DNA of 19,092 nt. It comes from an uncultured Collinsella sp. (GTDB lineage Bacteria; Actinomycetota; Coriobacteriia; Coriobacteriales; Coriobacteriaceae). Below the pieces are notes generated by a model. The model worked only from the letters and a program-made list of their open reading frames with translations. It had not been told where the DNA came from and ran no database searches. The stretch lies in contig CAAEOW010000156.1 in NCBI GenBank assembly GCA_900757705.1, positions 1-19,092 of the forward strand, in the 5' to 3' direction. Positions 7,620 through 14,332 of the stretch are shown one piece after another. Within the stretch, counting starts at the first letter, position 1; the number at the start of each line of letters is the position of its first letter. The translations under genes and the position numbers were made by a program.

Positions 7620-8312
7620 CTAAACCGCACATTCCTCACGTTCGGCATCGAGACGTGCCTTAACGGCATCGGCGGCGATGTGATACGAGAAGCCCTTGCC
7701 CATCAAAAACCGAACCAGTTTTTCAAATCCGCGCGTCTCTGGAACACGCCGCTTGGCGAGCAGGGCTGACGCACGCGCCAAATCGTCTTCGACGGCAAAA
7801 TAATCCTCGGGATAACCGGGAATGTCATCGAGCACGACATGACGACGCTTGAGCTCGGTCTCGATTTTACGCTGTCCCCAACCGCGCCGCTTGCGTTCCT
7901 CGATAAAGTACGAGCAAAAGCGGTTCTCGTCTAAAAAGCGATACTCGGTGGCGCGCTCGACGGCGAAATCGATCGCGGTCTGGTGAAAGCCGTAGCGAGC
8001 CAGCTTGTCACGGACCTCACCCGTCGCATGGTCGCGGCGCGACAACATCTCGGTCACCATGGTGAGAGCACATTTACGCTCGATGAGCTGCACCGCCTCA
8101 CGAAAGTTATCCCAATCACAGGGAAGATCAGGGCGGTTTTTGACATACAGGCGCGCGGCCCGCACGGGAATCCAAATGGACCGCTTAAAACCGCCCTCAA
8201 GCTCGCAATCGATATGTGCGCAAGGCTTTTTGGACGCATACCCGCTCGAGAACGAGGATGCCGCCTTCTTATCGGGAAAGACGACCGTGGCCTCGGTCAC
8301 CGTATACGACAT
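7620..8312 (-). CDS. recX: Regulatory protein RecX
   Basis: RecX binds RecA filaments and limits their activity. The 230-residue protein shows the helical RecX repeats from about residue 75: MLSRRDHATGEVRDKLARYGF, then RFLDENRFCSYFIEERKRRGWGQRKIETELKRRHV, then a last unit near 195-225 ending GFSYHIAADAVKARL. The first 70 or so residues form an extra N-terminal domain, rich in basic and aromatic residues, as seen in some longer RecX proteins. The start follows the recA stop by 11 bases, and no Shine-Dalgarno sequence is visible, so translation probably depends on coupling to recA. Position next to recA and motif content make the call firm. Confidence 0.93.
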   Translation of the reverse strand: MSYTVTEATVVFPDKKAASSFSSGYASKKPCAHIDCELEGGFKRSIWIPVRAARLYVKNRPDLPCDWDNFREAVQLIERKCALTMVTEMLSRRDHATGEVRDKLARYGFHQTAIDFAVERATEYRFLDENRFCSYFIEERKRRGWGQRKIETELKRRHVVLDDIPGYPEDYFAVEDDLARASALLAKRRVPETRGFEKLVRFLMGKGFSYHIAADAVKARLDAEREECAV

Positions 8313-8323
8313 GAGCGTAACCG

Positions 8324-9472
8324 CTACTCGTCGTCATCATCGAGCATGGCGGATCCATCGATGGCGTAAAGCTCGTCAAACTCCTCGGGCGCAGGCTGAT
8401 CGGTCAGCTCGACTTCGGACGGAGCATCGTCATCAAACTCAAGCCCACAGGCAAGGCGGACCTTATGCTCAATCTCGTCAGCGCAATCGGGGTGTTCGCG
8501 CAGGAACGCCTTGGCGGCCTCGCGACCGTTGCCGAGCTTGTCCTCGCCATAGGCAAACCAGGAGCCCATCTTCTTGCAGATGCCGCACTCGACAGCCATG
8601 TCCAAGATCGAGCCCTCCTTAGAGATGCCCGTACCGTACATGATGTCGAACTCAGCAGAACGGAACGGAGCTGCCACCTTGTTCTTAACGACCTTGGCGC
8701 GCACGCGGTTACCGATAACCTCGTCCTTAAGCTTAATGCTGTCGATGCGGCGAATGTCGATACGTACCGAAGAGAAGAACTTAAGGGCGCGGCCGCCCGT
8801 CGTGGTCTCGGGGTTGCCGAACATGACGCCGATCTTCTCACGCAGCTGGTTAATGAAGATGCACGTCGTGTTGGACTTGGACAGCGAGCCGGCGAGCTTG
8901 CGGAGCGCCTGGCTCATCAGGCGAGCCTGAAGACCGACCGTAGTGTCGCCGATTTCTCCCTCGATCTCGGCACGCGGGGTCAGCGCGGCGACGGAGTCGA
9001 CAACGATGGCATCGATGGCACCAGAACGCACAAGCATGTCAACGATTTCGAGCGCCTGCTCACCCGTATCGGGCTGGGAAATGAGCACCTCGTCGATATC
9101 CACGCCGATGCGCGCGGCATACGTGGGATCGAGCGCGTGCTCGGCATCGATAAATGCCACAACGCCACCCATTGCCTGGGCCTCGGCCAAGATCTCGAGC
9201 GAAAGCGTCGTCTTACCGGAGGACTCGGGACCGTAGATCTCGACGATTCGGCCGCGCGGCACACCGCCGATACCCAGAGCGGCATCGAGTGCCAGAGCGC
9301 CCGTAGGGATGGCCTCGACCTCGAGCTCGGGGCCACCGTCGCCGTACCTCATGATGGAACCCTGGCCGAATTTCTTCTCGATCTCGGCCTTGGTGGTGGC
9401 GATCATCTCATCGCGCTCTTTACCCGTCGTGCGAGCATGAACGGTACGTACGGGACCTGAATTCTTGGCCAT
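8324..9472 (-). CDS. recA: Recombinase RecA
   Basis: RecA is the ATP-dependent strand-exchange protein of homologous recombination and the co-protease that triggers LexA self-cleavage. The 382-residue protein has Walker A GPESSGKTT (81-89), catalytic E101 in FIDAEHALDP, Walker B IVVDSVAAL (146-154), FINQLREKIGVMFGNPETTTGG in the L2 region and an acidic C-terminal tail ending LDDDDE. The frame is open to 9493, but AGGAGG lies 7 bases before the ATG at 9472, so that start is chosen. It has its own SOS-type promoter and is followed closely by recX. Confidence 0.98.
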   Translation of the reverse strand: MAKNSGPVRTVHARTTGKERDEMIATTKAEIEKKFGQGSIMRYGDGGPELEVEAIPTGALALDAALGIGGVPRGRIVEIYGPESSGKTTLSLEILAEAQAMGGVVAFIDAEHALDPTYAARIGVDIDEVLISQPDTGEQALEIVDMLVRSGAIDAIVVDSVAALTPRAEIEGEIGDTTVGLQARLMSQALRKLAGSLSKSNTTCIFINQLREKIGVMFGNPETTTGGRALKFFSSVRIDIRRIDSIKLKDEVIGNRVRAKVVKNKVAAPFRSAEFDIMYGTGISKEGSILDMAVECGICKKMGSWFAYGEDKLGNGREAAKAFLREHPDCADEIEHKVRLACGLEFDDDAPSEVELTDQPAPEEFDELYAIDGSAMLDDDDE

Positions 9473-9502
9473 GAATAGCCCTCCTCTTAACAACCTGCAT
9501 CG

Positions 9503-9531
9503 ATAATAAACGAACGGCTGTTCGTGGTCAA
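9503..9531 (-). promoter_or_regulatory. recA promoter
   Basis: On the - strand TTGACC (-35, 9531-9526), a 17-base spacer and TATTAT (-10, 9508-9503) form a good sigma70-type promoter; each box matches five of six consensus bases. Transcription would start near 9496, giving a leader of about 25 nt that carries the recA ribosome-binding site. The spacer contains the SOS box. Confidence 0.8.
9511..9524. promoter_or_regulatory. LexA (SOS) box in the recA promoter
   Basis: CGAACGGCTGTTCG is a perfect palindromic match to the Gram-positive/actinobacterial LexA operator core CGAACnnnnGTTCG. It lies entirely inside the -35/-10 spacer of the recA promoter, so bound LexA would block RNA polymerase directly. 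No lexA gene lies in this window. Confidence 0.85.
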
Positions 9532-9573
9532 CCGTTCAGATAAATCATATGCAGCCGACCTTTCCAAAACCCA

Positions 9574-9610
9574 ACCAAACGCCGACCAAACACTGACCAA
9601 AAACTTGACC
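9574..9610. repeat. Short phased ACCAAA repeats upstream of recA
   Basis: ACCAAA recurs at 9574, 9585 and 9596, and a further ACC follows at 9608. The spacing is 11, 11 and 12 bases, about one helical turn. The array lies some 45-80 bases upstream of the recA -35 box in otherwise non-coding sequence. It may bind a protein on one face of the helix or bend DNA; no known factor is recognised. Confidence 0.45.
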
Positions 9611-9700
9611 GCAGACGAGCCAAGCAAGGCAAGACAAACATGAATACGCCAACTACCTGCACAAAGAGCAAATTCGCCAGAGGTCCCTATCTCCACAATT

Positions 9701-9720
9701 AAGGGGCCCGGAGGCCCCTT
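9701..9720. terminator. Strong hairpin between cinA and recA
   Basis: A perfect 8-bp GC-rich inverted repeat (9701-9708 with 9713-9720) has a 4-base loop that reads UCCG in the - strand RNA, closed by a C-G pair as in UNCG tetraloops. It begins 10 bases after the cinA stop. Only a short TTAATT follows on the - strand, so it is a terminator by position and stability rather than by a full U-tract. It probably ends the long rnj-to-cinA transcript. Confidence 0.6.
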
Positions 9721-9729
9721 AAAACACGT

Positions 9730-10260
9730 CTATTCCATAGAATCGAGCACGTAGACAATGCGACCCAGTGCCTCAGCGACCGCATGGGCACGGACGCATG
9801 AACGATCGCCCTCATAGTGACAACGAATAGAGTCCACGACCGGCGCTCCCCCATCGGCCGAGCGATACGCCCAGCCAATATAAAAGGTTCCAGCCGGATC
9901 GTCCTCGGTGCCTCCACCGGGGCCGGCATAGCCCGTCGCGCTCACGGCAATATCGCTCTGGTACAGCTCCAGCGAACCGGCAGCCATCTCGCGCGCCGTC
10001 TGATACGACACCGCGGTATAGCGGTCGAGCGTCTCCTGCTCAACGCCGAGCACGCGATGCTTAATTTCGTCGCAGTACGTCACCGCACCGCCACGAAGCA
10101 CTGCCGAGGCGCCAGGGATATCGGCAATCGCCGAGGCGATCATGCCCGCTGTCAGAGATTCAGCCGTCGAAACCGTCGCACCACGAACGCTTGCACGCTC
10201 GACAATATCGCGAGCAAGATCTTCATTGTCCGCGGTAATTTGCTCAAATGATTCCGTCAT
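9730..10260 (-). CDS. cinA: CinA C-terminal-domain amidase (PncC-like, NMN deamidase family)
   Basis: This 176-residue protein is the stand-alone CinA C-terminal (PncC/YgaD-type) domain. Characterised members hydrolyse nicotinamide mononucleotide to the acid form in NAD salvage. The motifs are STAESLTAGMIA near residue 31, GGAVTYCDEIK near 57, and SATGYAGPGGGTEDDPAGTFYIG near 106-128. The N-terminal molybdopterin-binding-like domain of full-length CinA is absent. The start lies 12 bases after the pgsA stop with only a weak ribosome-binding site. It sits just upstream of recA, as cinA does in Firmicutes, but the hairpin and recA promoter suggest separate transcription. Direct enzymatic activity is inferred from the family. 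Confidence 0.9.
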   Translation of the reverse strand: MTESFEQITADNEDLARDIVERASVRGATVSTAESLTAGMIASAIADIPGASAVLRGGAVTYCDEIKHRVLGVEQETLDRYTAVSYQTAREMAAGSLELYQSDIAVSATGYAGPGGGTEDDPAGTFYIGWAYRSADGGAPVVDSIRCHYEGDRSCVRAHAVAEALGRIVYVLDSME

Positions 10261-10272
10261 GCCTACCAGGAC

Positions 10273-10911
10273 CTAGACCGAAAAAACGATCTTGCGGCAG
10301 TTCCAGAAGTACTGAGCGCCCGAGATAACGGTCAAGACAACGGCCACGGCGTACAGGAAACGCGACACAGAGTAGATACCAAGCGTCAGAGCCACCGGGC
10401 CAAGGTGCAAGCCGGCCATCGCAAAGACGCACAGGTAACCGCAGATGGAGACCATCGTGGTCGCCGTCTTGTACTTGCCGAGCTTATCGGCGGCAACGAC
10501 CACACCGGCCGCACTCGCGACCATGCGCAGGGCGCTCACCAGCAGCTCGCGGAACAGGATGATGAACACGGACCACACGGTCACCTGGCCAAAATCGAGG
10601 AACAGCAGCAGGGCCGAGAACACGAGTAGCTTGTCGGCGATGGGATCCAAGAACTTACCGAAGTCGGTGATCTCGTTGCGCGAACGAGCCAGGTAGCCGT
10701 CGACCTTATCGGTGCACGACAGGATGACGTACAGAATAAAGGCGGCTGCAGCGAGCGGGCCGTCGAAGGTGCTCCAATCCGTACCGGCAACGCTCGCGTG
10801 AGACAGCGCCGACACGATCATGAACACTGGAATAAAGACGATGCGCACGCACGTCACGATGTTGGCGGGCGTCCAGACACTCGTCAATTCCTTATTGCTC
10901 TCGTTAGCCAC
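10273..10911 (-). CDS. pgsA: CDP-diacylglycerol--glycerol-3-phosphate 3-phosphatidyltransferase
   Basis: PgsA makes phosphatidylglycerophosphate from CDP-diacylglycerol and glycerol-3-phosphate, the committed step to phosphatidylglycerol and cardiolipin. The 212-residue integral membrane protein carries the full CDP-alcohol phosphatidyltransferase motif: D68, D71-G72, A75-R76, G85, D89 and D93. About five to six hydrophobic helices are visible. The start is a GTG with AGGAG 6 bases upstream, next to the rimO stop; the gap to rimO is 9 bases. Other CDP-alcohol transferases share the motif. Position before cinA-recA supports PgsA. Confidence 0.92.
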   Translation of the reverse strand: MANESNKELTSVWTPANIVTCVRIVFIPVFMIVSALSHASVAGTDWSTFDGPLAAAAFILYVILSCTDKVDGYLARSRNEITDFGKFLDPIADKLLVFSALLLFLDFGQVTVWSVFIILFRELLVSALRMVASAAGVVVAADKLGKYKTATTMVSICGYLCVFAMAGLHLGPVALTLGIYSVSRFLYAVAVVLTVISGAQYFWNCRKIVFSV

Positions 10912-10920
10912 GACGCTCTC

Positions 10921-12270
10921 CTACTCAACAACATGACCGATAAGCTCGTAGCAGAAGCTATCGGTAAACTCGACCGTCAGAATATCGCCCACAGATGCCT
11001 CGCTGGCATCCAGATGCACCGCACCATCGGAATCGGGCGCCTGGAACCAGGCATGTCCGATGAGCTCGGCACCGTCCTCGGTCTCCTCGATGCCGTCGAC
11101 AATCACCTGGGCGCGCTCGCCCACATGGACCGCCGTGGCGGCAAAACCGAGCGACTCGGCCAGATCCATGGCCTCCTGGGCGCGGTCGAGCTTAACCTCT
11201 TCGTTAACCTGACCTTCCATCTTGGCGGCCAGGCTGCCCTCCTCACGCGAGTAGGCAAAGACGCTCGTGTAGTCAAAGCCGACGGTGTCCATAAAGTCAA
11301 TAAGATCGCGGAACTCGTCGTCGGTCTCGGTCGGGAAGCCGACCATGGCCGTAGAGCGAATCACGATACCGGGGATACGCTCGCGCAGGTCACGGAACAG
11401 GTCCTCGAGCTCCTGACGCGAACCGGATCGACGCATGGCCTTGAGGATGCGCGCGTCGCAGTGCTGCACGGGGATATCGATATAGGGCAGCACCTCGGGC
11501 GTATCGCGGATGGTCTCGATAAGCTCGTCGGTCATGCCCTCGGGCTGCAGGTAGAGTACGCGGACCCACACGTTATGAGGACGCACCGCCTCAGCAACGG
11601 CCTGCAACAGCTGCGCCAGATTGCGCGGCGAGCCCTCGGCGAGGTCCTCGTCGGCAAAGTCGGTACCCCAGATGCCCGTGTCCTGACCGATCAAAACAAT
11701 CTCGCGCACGCCACCGGCGACCAGGTCGCGCACCTCGGAGATAATGCTCTCGGCATTGCGCGAGTGATAACGACCGCGGATATACGGGATCATGCAGAAG
11801 CTACAGAAGCGGTTGCAGCCATCGGAGATCTTGACGTAGGCGACAGCGCCCTCGACGGTGCGCTTGACCTGCGGAATATAGGCGGCAATCTCGCGCTCGA
11901 CACCCAGAACGTCATCGATGACCGCCACGATGCCGTCTTCCTCGTCGGCCTTCACAAAGGCCGCGACCTCGGGCAGCTCGTCAGGCAAGTCGTCGCCGTA
12001 GCGTGACGGCACGCAGCCGCACATGACGATCGGGCAAGAACGAACGCCGTCCTGCACCTCGTTGGCAAGCTCGAGCGTGGTCTCGATGCTCTCGGACGTT
12101 GCAGAGGCAAGGAACGAGCACGTATTAACGATGGCGATATCGGCATCCTGCGGATCGAATGCCTCCTCGTAGCCCGCAGCGGTCAGCAGCGAACGCATAC
12201 GGTCGGTATCGACCTCGTTCTTGGCGCACCCGAGGGTGATATAGAGTACGGAGCCCAACGGAGTATTCAT
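10921..12270 (-). CDS. rimO: Ribosomal protein uS12 methylthiotransferase RimO
   Basis: RimO is the radical-SAM methylthiotransferase that modifies the conserved aspartate of ribosomal protein S12. The 449-residue protein has the N-terminal cluster cysteines C15 (TLGCAKNEVD), C51 (NTCSF) and C86 (GCVPSRY), then the radical-SAM motif C152xxxC156xxC159 followed by IPYIRGRYHSR. It ends with a TRAM domain from about residue 380. TLGCAKNEVD and the IRGRYHSR stretch separate it from MiaB, which is encoded elsewhere in the window. The ATG has an AAGGA about 12 bases upstream, longer than ideal. It lies 26 bases after yajQ and 9 before pgsA. Confidence 0.95.
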   Translation of the reverse strand: MNTPLGSVLYITLGCAKNEVDTDRMRSLLTAAGYEEAFDPQDADIAIVNTCSFLASATSESIETTLELANEVQDGVRSCPIVMCGCVPSRYGDDLPDELPEVAAFVKADEEDGIVAVIDDVLGVEREIAAYIPQVKRTVEGAVAYVKISDGCNRFCSFCMIPYIRGRYHSRNAESIISEVRDLVAGGVREIVLIGQDTGIWGTDFADEDLAEGSPRNLAQLLQAVAEAVRPHNVWVRVLYLQPEGMTDELIETIRDTPEVLPYIDIPVQHCDARILKAMRRSGSRQELEDLFRDLRERIPGIVIRSTAMVGFPTETDDEFRDLIDFMDTVGFDYTSVFAYSREEGSLAAKMEGQVNEEVKLDRAQEAMDLAESLGFAATAVHVGERAQVIVDGIEETEDGAELIGHAWFQAPDSDGAVHLDASEASVGDILTVEFTDSFCYELIGHVVE

Positions 12271-12296
12271 GTTGGAGAGCAGTCCTTTCGAATGAA

Positions 12297-12794
12297 TTAG
12301 CGGTAGTTGGTGAACTGCAGCGGCTGACCGTAGTCCTGGTCGCGCAGGAACTGGATCACGGTCTGCAGCGCATCCTTGGAAGCAGAGGAAACACGCAGCT
12401 TGTCAGCTTCGATGGTCACCTTGACCTTGAGCTTTTGGTCCTTGATGTCCTTGTTGATCTTCTTGGCGGTCGCCTGGTCGATACCCTCGACGATATGGCC
12501 GAGCACGCGCACGGTGCCGCCCGATGCCGCCTGCGGAGCATCCCACGAAACAGCCTTGAGGTCGATGCCGCGCTTGATGAGCTTGGAGCTCAGGACATCG
12601 ATGATCTGCTTGGAGACAAAGTCGGCCGGGGCGTTGATCGTAAAGAGCTTGTCGCCCTTCGAAAGCTCAATCGTGGCGCCGGAATCCTTCAGGTCATAGC
12701 GCTGGGAAATCTCGCGCGTGGTCTGCTGGAAGGCGTTGTCGACCTCTTGCATATTGACCTCGGACACGACGTCGAAGCTGGAATCTTTAGCCAT
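12297..12794 (-). CDS. yajQ: YajQ family nucleotide-binding protein
   Basis: This 165-residue soluble protein is full length for the YajQ family (two ferredoxin-like halves). Some proteobacterial members bind cyclic di-GMP and act with transcription factors. The family N-terminus SSFDVVSEVNMQEVDNA and QRYDLKDSG, the centre KLIKRGIDLKAVSW and the C-terminus FLRDQDYGQPLQFTNYR are all clear. AAAGGA lies 6 bases before the ATG. It sits between rimO and the rodZ-like gene with 26-base gaps on each side. Whether it binds cyclic di-GMP in this organism cannot be told from the sequence. Confidence 0.94.
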   Translation of the reverse strand: MAKDSSFDVVSEVNMQEVDNAFQQTTREISQRYDLKDSGATIELSKGDKLFTINAPADFVSKQIIDVLSSKLIKRGIDLKAVSWDAPQAASGGTVRVLGHIVEGIDQATAKKINKDIKDQKLKVKVTIEADKLRVSSASKDALQTVIQFLRDQDYGQPLQFTNYR

Positions 12795-12820
12795 GATGTT
12801 TCCTTTCGCGTACGAGCGGC

Positions 12821-14332
12821 TTAATAGCTATCGTACGAATAGTCGGTAGAATCGGTGGGCGTCTGACCGTCAGTTGCGGCATCGGCGCCATCCGTGGACT
12901 GGGCATCGGTACCGTCGGTGGTATCGGTACCATCGGTGGTGTCGGTACCATCAGAACTTTCACCATTCTCGGAATCAGACGTCTCCTTCTTGGGAACGGT
13001 GATCGTCACACGCGCCACGCCCGAAGTCTTGGTATCGTAACGGACCTTTTCGCCATTCTTGGTAACGGTGACATCGGAAGGCTTGGACGTGGTGATCTCG
13101 ATCGAGGACTCGGGCGTGTACTCCTGCTCAAAGGGGCCAGTCGCCTGGGCGCCATAGACCGACTTTCCGTCGACCTTGACCTCAATCCACGCGGTCTTTC
13201 CCTTGGCAACGGAGACCTTGACCTTCGTCGCCTCGTTCTCTTCCTTTTTAGCCGTCGTCTTGGTGGCGTCCGAACCGGTCGACTCATCCGTCGCCTCATC
13301 GGTGTCTTCGTCCTCGTCGACCGTTTCGGTCTTCTTAGAAGACTTCTTGGTCGTCGTCTTGGTAGCAGCAGGCGTCTCGGGCGTGGTTTCGGGCGTCGAA
13401 GATGCGCAGCCGCGCAGAAGTACCACGATGAGCACGATCAGCAGCAACGCCACGGCACCGATGCCAGCGTAGACGATACGCGGATCGAGCCCGTTGTTTT
13501 GAGGAGTACGAGATCCGCCGCGTCCACGACTGGAACTGCTGCGGCCACCTCCCTGAGGCATACGACCACGATTGCTATCGGAACGGCCACGATAGCCACC
13601 CTGGCCCTGAAGGCCGCGCTGACCCGAGCGGGGCGCAAGTTCACCGCGGCCTTGATAGCCACGCTGGCCCGAACGCGGAGCCGAAGGGCGCTGGCCACAC
13701 GGCTGAGATTGAGAGCGAAGACGCGGCGTCACCTGCGTGGTATCGGCATCCGCATAGCCACCGCGAGAGCGTCCCGTAGAGGCACAACGGTAACCGCGAT
13801 CGGAATAGCCGCCATCTCCGTAGCCGACACGGGGATCGCGCACCACACCGCGGGCAGCGGGAAGCGCACGATCGTCGGGCATAGGCGTGCTGCGGAAACG
13901 ATCGCGCTGAGAACGGATTTCCTCACTGGACCCCGTCTCGGTAATATAGCCAGCCTGCTGCGGACGCTGACCATAACGCGTTGAGCGACCACCCTGAACC
14001 ATCAGGAAGCGCCCGTTATCGACAGAGGAACGCGAATTGACGTAGCCGGCGGCGTCCTGAAAACGACCGCCCTGCTGCGACGTCTCGCGTTCGTATGCCA
14101 TCAGGTCGTCAAAGTAGGCATTGACGACCTCGCGCGGATTGAGGCCCAAAAAACGAGCATAGCTCGAAATCATGCCCTGCGCATAGCCGCGCGGCGGCAT
14201 CGAAGCAAAGTTACCGGTCTCGAAAAACTCGATGATCTGCGGCCTGATTTTGATGGTGTTGGCGACCTGCTGAATGGAAAGGCCCATTCGGCGACGCTGC
14301 TCGAGCAGCATGTCACCAAAGCGTGCAGCCAT
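12821..14332 (-). CDS. RodZ-like membrane protein with N-terminal HTH
   Basis: RodZ-type proteins link the MreB cytoskeleton to the membrane and wall synthesis. This 503-residue protein has a cytoplasmic XRE/HTH_25-type domain (about 4-65), including GLSIQQVANTIKIRPQIIE and PPRGYAQGMISSYA. A long Arg/Gly/Gln/Ser-rich linker (about 85-280) contains two 15-residue repeats (218-232, 233-247). One transmembrane helix (about 286-307) follows, and then a Thr/Lys/Asp-rich stalk. A small beta-rich domain (about 370-446) resembles DUF4115. The low-complexity tail is rich in D, T, S and G. The ATG overlaps the ftsK stop by one base (TGATG), with GGAGG 6 bases upstream. In Bacillus the homologous position holds ymfM (RodZ). 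The domain order supports RodZ; the RG-rich linker is unusual. Confidence 0.85.
   Translation of the reverse strand: MAARFGDMLLEQRRRMGLSIQQVANTIKIRPQIIEFFETGNFASMPPRGYAQGMISSYARFLGLNPREVVNAYFDDLMAYERETSQQGGRFQDAAGYVNSRSSVDNGRFLMVQGGRSTRYGQRPQQAGYITETGSSEEIRSQRDRFRSTPMPDDRALPAARGVVRDPRVGYGDGGYSDRGYRCASTGRSRGGYADADTTQVTPRLRSQSQPCGQRPSAPRSGQRGYQGRGELAPRSGQRGLQGQGGYRGRSDSNRGRMPQGGGRSSSSRGRGGSRTPQNNGLDPRIVYAGIGAVALLLIVLIVVLLRGCASSTPETTPETPAATKTTTKKSSKKTETVDEDEDTDEATDESTGSDATKTTAKKEENEATKVKVSVAKGKTAWIEVKVDGKSVYGAQATGPFEQEYTPESSIEITTSKPSDVTVTKNGEKVRYDTKTSGVARVTITVPKKETSDSENGESSDGTDTTDGTDTTDGTDAQSTDGADAATDGQTPTDSTDYSYDSY
12905..12952 (-). repeat. Tandem repeat coding for the TDG-rich C-terminal tail
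   Basis: An 18-base imperfect tandem repeat encodes repeated DTTDGT units at residues 461-476 of the RodZ-like protein. It is acidic and low in complexity, expected outside the membrane, and may vary in copy number between strains. Confidence 0.6.
13592..13681 (-). repeat. Two 45-base direct repeats in the RodZ-like linker
   Basis: Two adjacent 15-codon units encode APRSGQRGYQGRGEL and APRSGQRGLQGQGGY. They lie in the cytoplasmic RG/Q-rich linker and look like a recent in-frame duplication. Confidence 0.65.

Noticed and set aside
9487..9696. Small - strand open frame of 69 codons between cinA and recA
   Set aside because: It covers the recA promoter and SOS box and starts just after the cinA hairpin; codon use and content do not suggest a protein.
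10798..12006. Long + strand open frame of 402 codons antisense to rimO and pgsA
   Set aside because: It lies opposite RimO and PgsA, whose motifs are unmistakable. The translation is a biased mix rich in L, G, D, H and A without domains; such antisense frames are common in GC-rich genes.
12905..12952. Possible CRISPR-like repeat array
   Set aside because: The repeats are 18 bases, adjacent and in frame, without spacers; they encode the DTTDGT tail of the RodZ-like protein.
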